From: an uncultured Cellvibrionales bacterium
GTDB lineage: Bacteria; Pseudomonadota; Gammaproteobacteria; Pseudomonadales; Dasaniaceae
DNA: 64,000 nucleotides
Assembly (NCBI GenBank): GCA_913019905.1
Contig: CAJVZD010000003.1
Location: 156,838-220,837 of the forward strand
Reading direction: 5' to 3'
In this document: positions 40,652-50,516 of the stretch, one piece after another
How positions within the stretch are numbered: the stretch's first letter is position 1
Layout: each line of letters opens with the position of its first letter
Position numbers and translations under genes: made by a program
Notes under the pieces: generated by a model
The model's input: only the letters and a program-made list of their open reading frames with translations
The model's database searches: none
What the model was told of the DNA's origin: nothing

Positions 40652-41827
40652 TTATTCGTCCTCGACGAGGCCTTTGGCCCAGCTTCGGTCTGTGAGGTGC
40701 TCGAATGTGCTTTTAGATTCCGGTTGACCTGATCTATTAGCGACTTGCTGTCCCGCATGTTGCTGCCCCAGTTGATGGCGAGTTGCCCATTGGTATTTTG
40801 TGTGCTGTAGGAATTTAGTATTCCACGAGCGTTGGATCTGTTTAGTGTCTCTCCAGAATAATACAAATTCCGCGACTAATTGACGAGCGAAGTTAATATC
40901 AATATTGGCAAGTTTCAAAATATCATAGACGTCTTCGCTGGGATTCCAGTTAGCGGAAATCTGGCGAGGTTCGTAATCTAGCTCCATAGTTTTAGTATAT
41001 ATCGCCCACTGGCGTCTGATATGAGCCAAAAACTTTGAGTTCCAGGTGTTGCTCGCCTCTCCCCTTTCTCGCCAATAGAGTAAGAATTCGGGAACGGCAT
41101 CTTCTATAAATTCTGGATTAACCTGGTCGCGGTGTAGAATTTCTAATACATCGTGGCTTGGTTTCCATTCGGCTTGGCAATCGTCGATCGTTGTCGCCGG
41201 GGGTCTCGATGCCTTCGCGGTTTCCGCTTGGCCACTTTGGTGAAAACGCCATTGTTTCAAGACGTGCTGTCGAAATTTACTCGGCCAAGAATGAGACACT
41301 TGCTGCCGGTCTTGCCAATACAAGAGAAAGTCTTCTGTCTGCTGTAAGGAGAACTCTCTTGGTATGGCATGATTGAGTGTCAGTAGCTGTAAAAGATCTT
41401 CTGTCGGCTGCCAATTATCGGATAATAAACTAGCTCCTCTGGGAGGATTCGTCCTAACCTGAAGGCGATTATCCTTGAGTTGCCGAGTCACTTTTGTTTC
41501 GGTATTAGGTGCACTTTTCCCTGAGTTTTCATTCATCGCAAAGTGCAAATCATTTTGGTTTTTCGTCAACGGTGCCTGAACTAGAATGATGCCTTTATCA
41601 TGCAGGTTTTTGCTGATACGTTGTAGATCAGAGTCGCTCCAAAATGGTAGAAGCTTATTTAATTCCATTGTTGAAATATTGAACCATAAAAACGCTTCTT
41701 TTCTCGATGGCTGGCGAAATGAAGAAAGGTCATTTAGTGCCTGTAATAAAATAGCCTCCTCTAGGCCGATGGTTGTGGCCAAGGCGGGCGAGATGACTAT
41801 TTGGCGCTCAGGAATGAGTGATGACAT
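40652..41827 (-). CDS. Replication protein with three DnaT-type domains (DopC-like)
   Basis: From ATG 41827 this is a 391-residue protein. Residues about 1-105 look like a winged-helix region (TTIGLEEAILLQALNDL and LPFWSDSDLQRISKNLHDKGII), similar in style to lambda O or DnaD N-termini. Three tandem copies of the DnaT C-terminal domain follow, at about 139-193, 221-274 and 294-347. Each has W-x-P-x-x-D near the start, F-x-x-[YF]-W in the middle and W-x-x-KF-x-x-H-x-x-x-x-W at the end. The tail ends with LTDRSWAKGLVEDE. It is followed after one base by the lambda P-like gene and is divergent from radA. It likely binds ssDNA or assists helicase loading. An upstream in-frame TTG (41842) is possible. 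Confidence 0.82.
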   Translation of the reverse strand: MSSLIPERQIVISPALATTIGLEEAILLQALNDLSSFRQPSRKEAFLWFNISTMELNKLLPFWSDSDLQRISKNLHDKGIILVQAPLTKNQNDLHFAMNENSGKSAPNTETKVTRQLKDNRLQVRTNPPRGASLLSDNWQPTEDLLQLLTLNHAIPREFSLQQTEDFLLYWQDRQQVSHSWPSKFRQHVLKQWRFHQSGQAETAKASRPPATTIDDCQAEWKPSHDVLEILHRDQVNPEFIEDAVPEFLLYWRERGEASNTWNSKFLAHIRRQWAIYTKTMELDYEPRQISANWNPSEDVYDILKLANIDINFARQLVAEFVLFWRDTKQIQRSWNTKFLQHTKYQWATRHQLGQQHAGQQVANRSGQPESKSTFEHLTDRSWAKGLVEDE

Positions 41828-41975
41828 AGAGTTTAAGGTCAAAGGAATGTTGTATTCTGTTGCCTATTGTACGGATCAAGGCTGAAAGGTACCAGTATTT
41901 TGCGGTCGGCGTATAACTACTGTTAATATATACAGTCTTGGCTTGAACAAGTTTTTATAAGTAAAAGAGATATTT

Positions 41976-43346
41976 ATGGTTAAACAAAAAACAGCCTATG
42001 TGTGTAACGACTGTGGTTCGGACCACAGTAACTGGCAGGGTCAATGTAGAGACTGTAACGCCTGGAATACTCTTACGGAAATTAAGTTAGCTACTTCGTC
42101 TAAACAGCTTAAAGATGCGCGCTTTCAAGGATACGCCGGGGCTGCAGGGCTGCAGAAAATACAGACGCTGGACGACATCAATCTTAAAGAGCTACCGAGA
42201 ATCGGTAGTGGGACCGGTGAGTTTGACCGCGTGCTTGGGGGTGGTTTGGTGCAGGGGTCAGCAGTGTTAATTGGCGGTAATCCCGGGGCTGGGAAAAGCA
42301 CATTGTTATTGCAAACTATGTGTCATTTGGCCGAGGGGATGAAGGCCTTATATGTCACGGGAGAGGAATCTTTGCAGCAAGTTGCGATGCGGGCGAGGCG
42401 GTTGGGTTTGCCAACTGATAAGCTCAATATGTTGACTGAAACCGATGTTGCGTCGATATGTGCACAGGCGGAAGTATTGAAACCGAAAGTGATTGTAGTG
42501 GATTCGATACAAGTTGTTCATAGTGAAGAAATTACCTCCGCGCCCGGAAGTGTATCGCAGGTGAGAGAATGCGCCGCTTACCTGACCCGGTATGCAAAGC
42601 AAACCGGAACAGTCATATTCCTTGTTGGGCACGTAACCAAGGATGGCAGTTTGGCAGGACCGAAAGTATTGGAGCATATGATAGATTGTTCGATCTTGCT
42701 GGAGGGTTCTAGCGACAGTCGTTTCAGAACCTTGCGCGGACAAAAAAATCGTTTTGGTGCTGTGAATGAGCTCGGTGTTTTTGCGATGACAGAAGAGGGT
42801 TTAAAGGAGGTTAAAAATCCATCGGCTATCTTTCTCTCCAGAGCAAACGAGCCATCGTCGGGAAGCCTGGCGATGGTTGTATGGGAAGGCACCAGGCCGT
42901 TATTGGTTGAGATTCAGGCGCTGGTCGATGAATCTCAAATGGCCAACCCCCGGCGCGTTACGGTCGGTCTTGACCAGAATCGTTTAGCCATGTTGCTGGC
43001 GGTTTTACATCGCCATGGGGGGTTGCAGATTGGTGATCAAGATGTGTTCGTTAACGTCGTTGGTGGGGTAAAAGTACTTGAAACGAGTGCTGATTTATCG
43101 CTGTTATTGGCAGTTGTGTCGAGCTTCAGAGGCCAGGTATTAGCCCAAGATTTAGTCGTTTTTGGAGAGGTCGGCTTAGCGGGAGAAATACGGCCGGTTC
43201 CGAGTGGTCAAGAGCGTATTTTTGAAGCGGCAAAGCATGGGTTTCGTCGAGCAATTGTGCCAAAAGCCAACGTGCCGAAACATAAGCTGGAGAGCATGGA
43301 GGTAATCGGCGTAAGTTCACTATCCGAAGCATTGGACGCAATGTAA
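41976..43346 (+). CDS. radA: DNA repair protein RadA (Sms)
   Basis: A 456-residue branch-migration helicase acting in recombination. The N-terminal zinc finger C10-x2-C13 and C24-x2-C27 precedes a RecA-like domain with Walker A GGNPGAGKST (100-109), the RadA-specific KNRFG motif near residue 255, and a C-terminal Lon-protease-like domain (VNVVGGVKV, GEVGLAGEIRPV). It is divergent from the DnaT-type gene, leaving about 150 bases for both promoters. Confidence 0.96.
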   Translation: MVKQKTAYVCNDCGSDHSNWQGQCRDCNAWNTLTEIKLATSSKQLKDARFQGYAGAAGLQKIQTLDDINLKELPRIGSGTGEFDRVLGGGLVQGSAVLIGGNPGAGKSTLLLQTMCHLAEGMKALYVTGEESLQQVAMRARRLGLPTDKLNMLTETDVASICAQAEVLKPKVIVVDSIQVVHSEEITSAPGSVSQVRECAAYLTRYAKQTGTVIFLVGHVTKDGSLAGPKVLEHMIDCSILLEGSSDSRFRTLRGQKNRFGAVNELGVFAMTEEGLKEVKNPSAIFLSRANEPSSGSLAMVVWEGTRPLLVEIQALVDESQMANPRRVTVGLDQNRLAMLLAVLHRHGGLQIGDQDVFVNVVGGVKVLETSADLSLLLAVVSSFRGQVLAQDLVVFGEVGLAGEIRPVPSGQERIFEAAKHGFRRAIVPKANVPKHKLESMEVIGVSSLSEALDAM

Positions 43347-43479
43347 GTTTGTTTTTATGTGAATCCTGTCGCTGGTCGGTCCGCCCGCCGGTTGGAAATG
43401 TGGGGTGTATTGTGAGTCGCGAAAAACCGCAATAAGTGCATGCTTGCCAACTAGCGACTATATTTTCATCTTCGAAAAA

Positions 43480-43493
43480 TTGATTCAGAGTAA
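43480..43493 (+). promoter_or_regulatory. Weak candidate FNR/ANR box upstream of hemN
   Basis: TTGAT-TCAG-AGTAA matches the left half of the FNR/ANR consensus TTGAT-N4-ATCAA completely and the right half at three of five bases. It lies about 100 bases upstream of hemN, which is often oxygen-regulated. This is suggestive only. Confidence 0.22.
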
Positions 43494-43589
43494 AGAAATG
43501 CTTTTATGGGCAGTTTACCATTAGCGTTGTGAGGTTGCTGTACGGCACATCCACGTAGCGATTAACGACGTAATCTAGGTGAAAAAAGA

Positions 43590-44951
43590 ATGCAGAAGAA
43601 CGAGATGAGATCATTGTTGGAAAGGTATGATGTGCCTTGCCCTCGCTACACGAGTTATCCAACGGTACCCTACTGGGATGATCCTCCAGCAACGGGTGAT
43701 TGGATTTCATCGCTAAACAAAGCGTTTGAAAGCGGAAATACACCTTATAGTCTCTATTTGCATATCCCATTTTGTGAAACGCTTTGTACCTATTGCGGCT
43801 GCAATACCAAAATCACGAAGAATCACAATAAAGAGCTTCCGTACGTCGAGAAGTTATTGAAAGAATGGCAACTATACCTAGAGAAGGTGCCTGCACTTAG
43901 TGGCGCCCCGCTAAAACAAATTCACTTGGGAGGTGGTACACCGACCTTTTTGAGCGCCGATAATTTAAAGGATCTACTTGCGCCGATAATGCAGGCCGCC
44001 TCAATCGATTCCGATGAGTTCGAAGGTTCAATAGAAATAGATCCTCGAACAACAAAACCGGGGCAATTGGAGACATTGAGAGAGTTGGGTTTTAAACGTG
44101 TCAGCTTGGGTGTGCAAGATTTTGATCCGAAAGTCCAAAAAATGGTACATCGAATACAACCTTTCGATATGACAAAAGATGTAACCGACCGGGCTCGGGC
44201 GCTGGGTTACAATTCTGTTAATTTTGATTTGATATATGGCCTACCGGGGCAGACTATTGAGAGCATCGAACACACGGCCAGGTGCACGATCGAGCTAATG
44301 CCTGATCGCATCGCTCTTTACAGCTTGGCAATAGTACCTTGGATAAAGCCCGCGCAACGTTCATTTAAAGACGAAGACTTACCTAAAAGTAACGAGAAGC
44401 GGGCGCTCTATGAAAGGGCCCGAGAGTTACTGTTAGCGGCGGGTTACATCGAGGTAGGAATGGACCATTTCTCACTGAAAAATGATGCGCTAAATCAGTC
44501 GTTTGACGATAAAAGCTTACACAGAAATTTTATGGGTTATACCGATCAACGTAGTGATGTCATGATCGGTTTGGGCGTTAGTTCTATTTCCGAAAGTCCC
44601 GACTGCTTCCATCAAAATGAAAAAGAGCTTCCCAGATATGAGGAGCGTATTGAGTGTGGAGAAATTCCGACGCTGCGTGGGCATATGTTAACTGAAGAGG
44701 ACAGGGTTCATCGTCAACAAATTTTAAATTTTATGACGCAGTACGAAGTCGAATTCATCGACGCGCAGCAACGTGCCGATGTCGATGAATTTTTGGCAAC
44801 TATGCAAGCAGATGAATTGGTTGAAATTGATGATATGCGTTTAAAGTTAACGGAGAAAGGTCGGCCTTTTTTACGTAACGCATGCATGGCTTTCGACCAG
44901 AGGTTACGTGACAGCAAATCAAATGATCTGGTTTTTTCTCAGTCAATCTAG
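43590..44951 (+). CDS. hemN: Oxygen-independent coproporphyrinogen III oxidase (dehydrogenase)
   Basis: This 453-residue radical SAM enzyme decarboxylates coproporphyrinogen III to protoporphyrinogen IX without oxygen. The cluster motif is C62-x3-C66-x2-C69 followed by G-C71 (CETLCTYCGC), the extra cysteine marking true HemN. GGGTPTFL, the IEIDPRTT segment and the C-terminal domain for substrate binding are present, and the N-terminal RYTSYPT motif is the family hallmark. Length is close to E. coli HemN (457). It is monocistronic and convergent with ponA. Confidence 0.95.
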   Translation: MQKNEMRSLLERYDVPCPRYTSYPTVPYWDDPPATGDWISSLNKAFESGNTPYSLYLHIPFCETLCTYCGCNTKITKNHNKELPYVEKLLKEWQLYLEKVPALSGAPLKQIHLGGGTPTFLSADNLKDLLAPIMQAASIDSDEFEGSIEIDPRTTKPGQLETLRELGFKRVSLGVQDFDPKVQKMVHRIQPFDMTKDVTDRARALGYNSVNFDLIYGLPGQTIESIEHTARCTIELMPDRIALYSLAIVPWIKPAQRSFKDEDLPKSNEKRALYERARELLLAAGYIEVGMDHFSLKNDALNQSFDDKSLHRNFMGYTDQRSDVMIGLGVSSISESPDCFHQNEKELPRYEERIECGEIPTLRGHMLTEEDRVHRQQILNFMTQYEVEFIDAQQRADVDEFLATMQADELVEIDDMRLKLTEKGRPFLRNACMAFDQRLRDSKSNDLVFSQSI

Positions 44952-44967
44952 CAGTGACAATGGCTGT

Positions 44968-45000
44968 AACCTAGGTAATCTTCATTAGATTGCCTAGGTT
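44968..45000. terminator. Long hairpin between convergent hemN and ponA
   Basis: Arms AACCTAGGTAATCT and AGATTGCCTAGGTT enclose a five-base loop, with a single G-T wobble in a 14-pair stem. It sits 17 bases after the hemN stop and 13 bases before the ponA stop. No T-run follows on either strand, so it is not a textbook intrinsic terminator, but its position suggests a shared 3' end or barrier. Confidence 0.5.
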
Positions 45001-45012
45001 CATGTAAAAGCT

Positions 45013-47538
45013 TTAGAAAAGGTCGTCGGCGCTAAGGTCTTCAATTTGAGCGTCTTCGCCACGCCGATTGTCGTTGTTTGTTATCTCAGTCGGTGCCTGT
45101 TCTTCTCTAAAAATTTCGAAAATGGCATTTTTCTGCCCCGGTTTTGATAGTAGTCCTGTGGCTGGATCAATTTTAATACTAATCACTCCCTGAGGTTGTT
45201 TTCTCAAAGTTTGAGGGCGATCTTTTAGCGCTTTATCCATATATTCAATCCAAATGGGCAAGGCCGCCGAGCTGCCAGATTCTCTGCTCCCTAAGACGCC
45301 GTTATTATCAAACCCCAGCCAAGACGTCGTAACAATGCCTCCAGCATAACCTGAAAACCAGACATCTGTCGGCCCATTCGTTGTTCCAGTTTTACCGGCA
45401 ACGTCACTTCGATTCAAGCTTCGCGCTCGTCTTCCAGTGCCTTTCCTGACGACGTCTTTCAAAATGCTGTCAATAACATACGCTATCCGAGGTTCAATGA
45501 TGCGTTCTGCTTTCGGCATGGGTTTTACTGATTCGGAGAGATTGAGAATGTCTTCAATCGTTGCCATTTCTGGCTCTGGACCTCGTTCATCAGCGGTGAA
45601 GTTTTCTTCTTGGTTTTGGTCGCATTCGCTACAGGCAGTTGGAGGGGTGGCTTGGTACAGGTTTACGCCATCAATGGCATCGACGCGGTCAATTAGGTAG
45701 GGCGCAACCTTAAAGCCGCCGTTTGCGATCGATGCGTAAGCACTCACTACCTCCATAGGTCTTACAGAATGACTTCCCAGGGCAAGAGATAGGTCTCTGG
45801 GTAACTGTTTTGAATCGAAGCCAAAACGCCCGACGTAATCGATCGCTTTGCTTATTCCCAGTGCCCTAAGTAATCGTATTGAAACCATGTTTCGTGATTT
45901 CAGCAGTGCATAGCGTAATCTGGTCGGTCCGTAAAACTTTCCTCCATCATTTGTGGGTCGCCAGGAGCTTTCCAGTTTTGCATCTTCGAAAACGATCGGC
46001 GCATCATTGATGATACTGGCAGCGGTGTAACCATTGGCAAGGGCCGCTGTATAGATAAATGGCTTGAAATTAGAGCCAGGTTGGCGAGCTGCTTGAGTCA
46101 CACGATTGAATTTACTTTGTTTAAAATCTGACCCGCCCACCAGGCTGAGAATTGCTCCGTTGCTGGCATCTAGCGAGACCAATGCTGCCTGAACTGCGGG
46201 TAATTGCGTTAACTTCCAGCTGCCGTCAATGTTGAGCCGCAGTCGTATAAGGTCATTGACGGAAACGATGTCCTCAACGTTTTTTGGTGTGGGGCCGCGA
46301 CTTTCGGTGTTTATAAAAGGCCGTAGGTGTTTAATTCCGTTTTCCCACTCAACTGTCACTTGGCTGCCATCTTTCAATATTGCGCTAAAGGCTTCTTGGT
46401 GAAGTGCAGATACAACTGCCGGGTGTAGACCGTTAGAAAGCCCCAGTGGTTTCAGTGCCTCGTGGCGTAGCTTTTGCTCATCTTCGTTCTCAGTGAAGGT
46501 GCCTGCAAAATCAAATTGTCCGCCTGCGTCTTCTATCCGTTTTCGCGGCGGCGTGCTTAGTTGCCCCTCCGGCCCGCGGTATCCATGTCGTTTGTCATAA
46601 CCCAAAACACCATGTGCTACCGCCGACTGCGCCGCTCGCTGTAGATTACTGTCGACCGTTGTGTAGACACTGTAGCCAGCGGTATATGATTCTTTGCCGT
46701 AACGAGCCAGCATCTCTTTTCTGGCCATTTCTGCGATATACGGGGCATTCATTTCCAGTTTTGAACCATGAAATTTTGCCGTAATCGGAAATAGCACAGC
46801 GTCTTTATAGCTGCCTTCGTCGATGTAACCTAATTCATTCATTCGACCTAAAATCCAGTTTCTTCGAACAAGTGCTCTGGCGGGGTTAACAATCGGATTG
46901 AAAGTGGAGGGGGCTTTTGGGAGGCCGGCGATCATAGCCAATTGCGGCAAAATTAATTCGCTGATGGGTTTGCCATAATACACTTGTGATGCGGCTTCGA
47001 TACCGTAAGCACGGTGTCCAAGAAAAATAACATTGACGTAAAGTTCCAAGATTTCTTTTTTCGAAAATTCTCGTTCGATTTGTAATGACAGTAGTATTTC
47101 GTTGAATTTTCTCGAAAACGTTTTTTCAAAACTCAAAAAATAATTTCTTGCTACCTGCATTGTAAGAGTGCTTCCGCCGGAGCCCTTTTCTCCGGTAAGC
47201 AGTAATTGTGAAGCTGCTCTCAGTAAACCTTTGATGCTTACACCATGATGACTGTAAAAATCGCCATCTTCGGCAGCGAGAATTGCATTAACAAATTGAG
47301 TCGGAATTTGGTTAAACGTAATAGGAGTTCGGCGCTTTTCACCAAACTCGCCAATTAATTGCTTGTCTGTTGTGTAAATTCTTAAGGGGGTTTGCAATCT
47401 AACATCCTTTAAAACGTCGACAGATGGCAGATTCGGACTAAGGTATAGGTAGGTACTGGACAAAATTATAGTAAAGCCAGTGCCCGTGGCCAGTAGAAAC
47501 CAAAGGCTTATTCTTGCGAAATTGTTGATTTGATACAT
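45013..47538 (-). CDS. ponA: Penicillin-binding protein 1A, bifunctional peptidoglycan synthase
   Basis: This class A PBP polymerises glycan strands and cross-links them. After a short cytoplasmic tail and one membrane helix (about 8-30) come the GT51 glycosyltransferase domain (EDGDFYSHHGVS, GGSTLTMQVARN), an OB-like insert, and the transpeptidase domain with SxxK (PGSNFKPF), SxN (KSRNMVS) and KTG (AGKTGTTN) motifs. I prefer ATG 47538 (MYQINNFARISLWF), giving 841 residues; an in-frame upstream start at 47613 adds 25 unrelated residues. It is divergent from pilM, a conserved arrangement. Confidence 0.95.
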   Translation of the reverse strand: MYQINNFARISLWFLLATGTGFTIILSSTYLYLSPNLPSVDVLKDVRLQTPLRIYTTDKQLIGEFGEKRRTPITFNQIPTQFVNAILAAEDGDFYSHHGVSIKGLLRAASQLLLTGEKGSGGSTLTMQVARNYFLSFEKTFSRKFNEILLSLQIEREFSKKEILELYVNVIFLGHRAYGIEAASQVYYGKPISELILPQLAMIAGLPKAPSTFNPIVNPARALVRRNWILGRMNELGYIDEGSYKDAVLFPITAKFHGSKLEMNAPYIAEMARKEMLARYGKESYTAGYSVYTTVDSNLQRAAQSAVAHGVLGYDKRHGYRGPEGQLSTPPRKRIEDAGGQFDFAGTFTENEDEQKLRHEALKPLGLSNGLHPAVVSALHQEAFSAILKDGSQVTVEWENGIKHLRPFINTESRGPTPKNVEDIVSVNDLIRLRLNIDGSWKLTQLPAVQAALVSLDASNGAILSLVGGSDFKQSKFNRVTQAARQPGSNFKPFIYTAALANGYTAASIINDAPIVFEDAKLESSWRPTNDGGKFYGPTRLRYALLKSRNMVSIRLLRALGISKAIDYVGRFGFDSKQLPRDLSLALGSHSVRPMEVVSAYASIANGGFKVAPYLIDRVDAIDGVNLYQATPPTACSECDQNQEENFTADERGPEPEMATIEDILNLSESVKPMPKAERIIEPRIAYVIDSILKDVVRKGTGRRARSLNRSDVAGKTGTTNGPTDVWFSGYAGGIVTTSWLGFDNNGVLGSRESGSSAALPIWIEYMDKALKDRPQTLRKQPQGVISIKIDPATGLLSKPGQKNAIFEIFREEQAPTEITNNDNRRGEDAQIEDLSADDLF

Positions 47539-47658
47539 ACTAATCCAGTTGTTTAATGGTCTTTTTGGTGTGTTACTTTGAGCTAGTTTGCCAAAGTGTG
47601 AAATTATAAGCACTTTTTCTACTGATTAATTTGCGTAATTCCCCTTCGTGATATTTAA

Positions 47659-48777
<1,119 letters not shown>

Positions 48778-48778
<1 letters not shown>

Positions 48779-49344
48779 TGGCAGCAAATATTAACTTACT
48801 TCCATGGCGGGAAGAGCGTCGCCAGGAACTTAAACAAGCTTTTCTAGTGGTACTGGGCTCTGTAGCCGTTTTTGGGCTGCTTCTTGTTGTTGCTACTCAT
48901 CTGTTAGTCAATTCTGGTATTAATGATCAAAATCAACGGAATAACTACCTAAAAAAGCAGATTGATGAGCTGACTTTGCAGGTAAACGAAATTCAGGATC
49001 TGGAAAAAAAGAAGCAGGAGTTATTGGATCGAATGACTGTGATTCAGGAGCTGCAGGGAAACCGGCCCATTATTGTTCGTATATTTGATGAGCTCGTAAG
49101 AACTCTTCCCGACGGGTCATTTTATAATGAGTTGAAGCGCACGAATGACCGGATAGATTTGAAAGGAACCGCAGAGTCTAACAATCGAATTTCTAGTTTA
49201 ATGCGAAAAGTTGAAAAGTCAGAATGGTTCGCCGCTCCGAATTTGAATTCCGTTACCGCCGCGCCTGATTTTGGAGAGCAAGCTAGTGAGTTTGGTTTGT
49301 CTTTCAAAATAAGTACTCCTTCACTTAAAAGCGAGGAGGAGTGA
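48778..49344 (+). CDS. pilN: Type IV pilus assembly protein PilN
   Basis: A 188-residue inner-membrane protein. The N-terminus carries the PilM-binding motif INLLPWREERR, followed by one membrane helix (about 22-44), a coiled-coil stretch and a periplasmic ferredoxin-like domain. It pairs with PilO. AAGGAG lies nine bases before the ATG, inside the end of pilM. Confidence 0.95.
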
Positions 49345-49346
49345 TT

Positions 49347-49970
49347 ATGGCTTTTCAAGATATCGTTGAGGATCTGAAAGAATTTGACATAAATGACTTA
49401 GATTTTGAAAATGTTGGTTCTTGGCCAATGGCTGTAAAAAGCATTATTTGGTTGTTAGTTTTTATCGGAGTGCTGGTAGCCGGCTATTTTTATGACATCG
49501 TTGATTTACAAAAAAACCTGGCTACGGCGCAGGTGGAAGAATCGACGCTAAAGAGTCAATTCGAACGCAAAGCTTTTCAAGCATCGAACCTTGACGCTTA
49601 TCGCAAACAAATGGAAGTGATGGAAGAATCTTTTGGCGCACTAATAAGTCAGCTTCCTAGTGATACCGAAGTGCCTGGTCTGCTGGAAGATATAGATTCT
49701 AAAGGTCGACAGAGCGGTCTCGAAATACTAAATATTAATCTACAGGAAGAGCGGCAAGAAGAATTTTATGTTGAGTTGCCGATTGAGATAGTAGTACGTG
49801 GTAGTTATCACGACCTAGGATCTTTCGTTAGTGGTATTGCAGGGTTGCCCCGGATTGTAACGTTGCATGATTTTGAAATAATCCAAAACGATCAACGGAC
49901 TTTGACGATGAATATTATCGCGAGGACTTATCGATACAAAGATTTAGACGCGGAGGCTGATGATGCTTAA
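49347..49970 (+). CDS. pilO: Type IV pilus assembly protein PilO
   Basis: A 207-residue inner-membrane partner of PilN with an N-terminal cytoplasmic segment, one helix (about 26-48, SIIWLLVFIGVLVAGYF), a coiled coil and a periplasmic domain. I choose ATG 49347 because GAGGAG lies just upstream; a GTG two codons earlier (49341) overlaps the pilN stop. The end overlaps pilP by 11 bases. Confidence 0.94.
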   Translation: MAFQDIVEDLKEFDINDLDFENVGSWPMAVKSIIWLLVFIGVLVAGYFYDIVDLQKNLATAQVEESTLKSQFERKAFQASNLDAYRKQMEVMEESFGALISQLPSDTEVPGLLEDIDSKGRQSGLEILNINLQEERQEEFYVELPIEIVVRGSYHDLGSFVSGIAGLPRIVTLHDFEIIQNDQRTLTMNIIARTYRYKDLDAEADDA

Positions 49971-50499
49971 GAATCTCATTCAATCCGTTAGTTGCATTGT
50001 TGTAATTGCCTTCTTAAGTGGCTGTGAAAGTGGTGGCTACCAAGACCTAGATGATTTCATGGCTGAAAAAAAAGCTCGGCCGGCAGGGCTTATTAAACCT
50101 ATTCCTGCGTTCAAAGCTTATAAGGCGTTTACCTACAGCGCTGCAGGACTAAGAAGCCCCTTCGAACGTCCGGTTGAAGTAACAGAAATTACTCGGCTGC
50201 AAATGGCTAGCGATGTAGAGCCTGATAAGAATAGAAGTAAAGAATATCTAGAACAATATAACATCGATTCGCTTTCCATGGTTGGAACTTTGCAGCAGGG
50301 AGGAACCCTGTGGGCGTTGCTTCTGGATTCTGATGGAGGTGTACACCGAGTAAAAAACGGTAACTTTATGGGGCGCAACCATGGTCAAATCGTTGAGGCA
50401 GGCGACACTTACATCTCGGTCATAGAGATCGTGCCGAATGGGGTTGATGGTTGGGTAGAGCGGCCCAGAACTATTAAGTTAAAGACATTAGAAGATTAG
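49960..50499 (+). CDS. pilP: Type IV pilus lipoprotein PilP
   Basis: A 179-residue lipoprotein with signal peptide and lipobox LSGC (cysteine at residue 22), a flexible N-terminal region and a C-terminal beta-domain (SMVGTLQQGGTLWALL, VKNGNFMGRNHGQI). It connects the PilNO complex to the PilQ secretin. ATG codons at 49960 and 49963 are both possible. The stop overlaps a GTG that is not the preferred pilQ start. Confidence 0.94.
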   Translation: MMLKNLIQSVSCIVVIAFLSGCESGGYQDLDDFMAEKKARPAGLIKPIPAFKAYKAFTYSAAGLRSPFERPVEVTEITRLQMASDVEPDKNRSKEYLEQYNIDSLSMVGTLQQGGTLWALLLDSDGGVHRVKNGNFMGRNHGQIVEAGDTYISVIEIVPNGVDGWVERPRTIKLKTLED

Positions 50500-50516
50500 T
50501 GATAGCGGAGAGTTTC

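Noticed and set aside
40015..40866. Longer 283-residue version of the lambda P-like protein.
   Set aside because: It would overlap the DnaT-type gene by 215 bases; the ATG at 40650 gives a one-base gap, a plausible ribosome-binding site and retains the whole family-like region.
39218..41842. Prophage or prophage remnant around the replication pair.
   Set aside because: Flanks are housekeeping genes (ubiE and radA); no integrase, attachment repeat, structural or lysis gene is visible.
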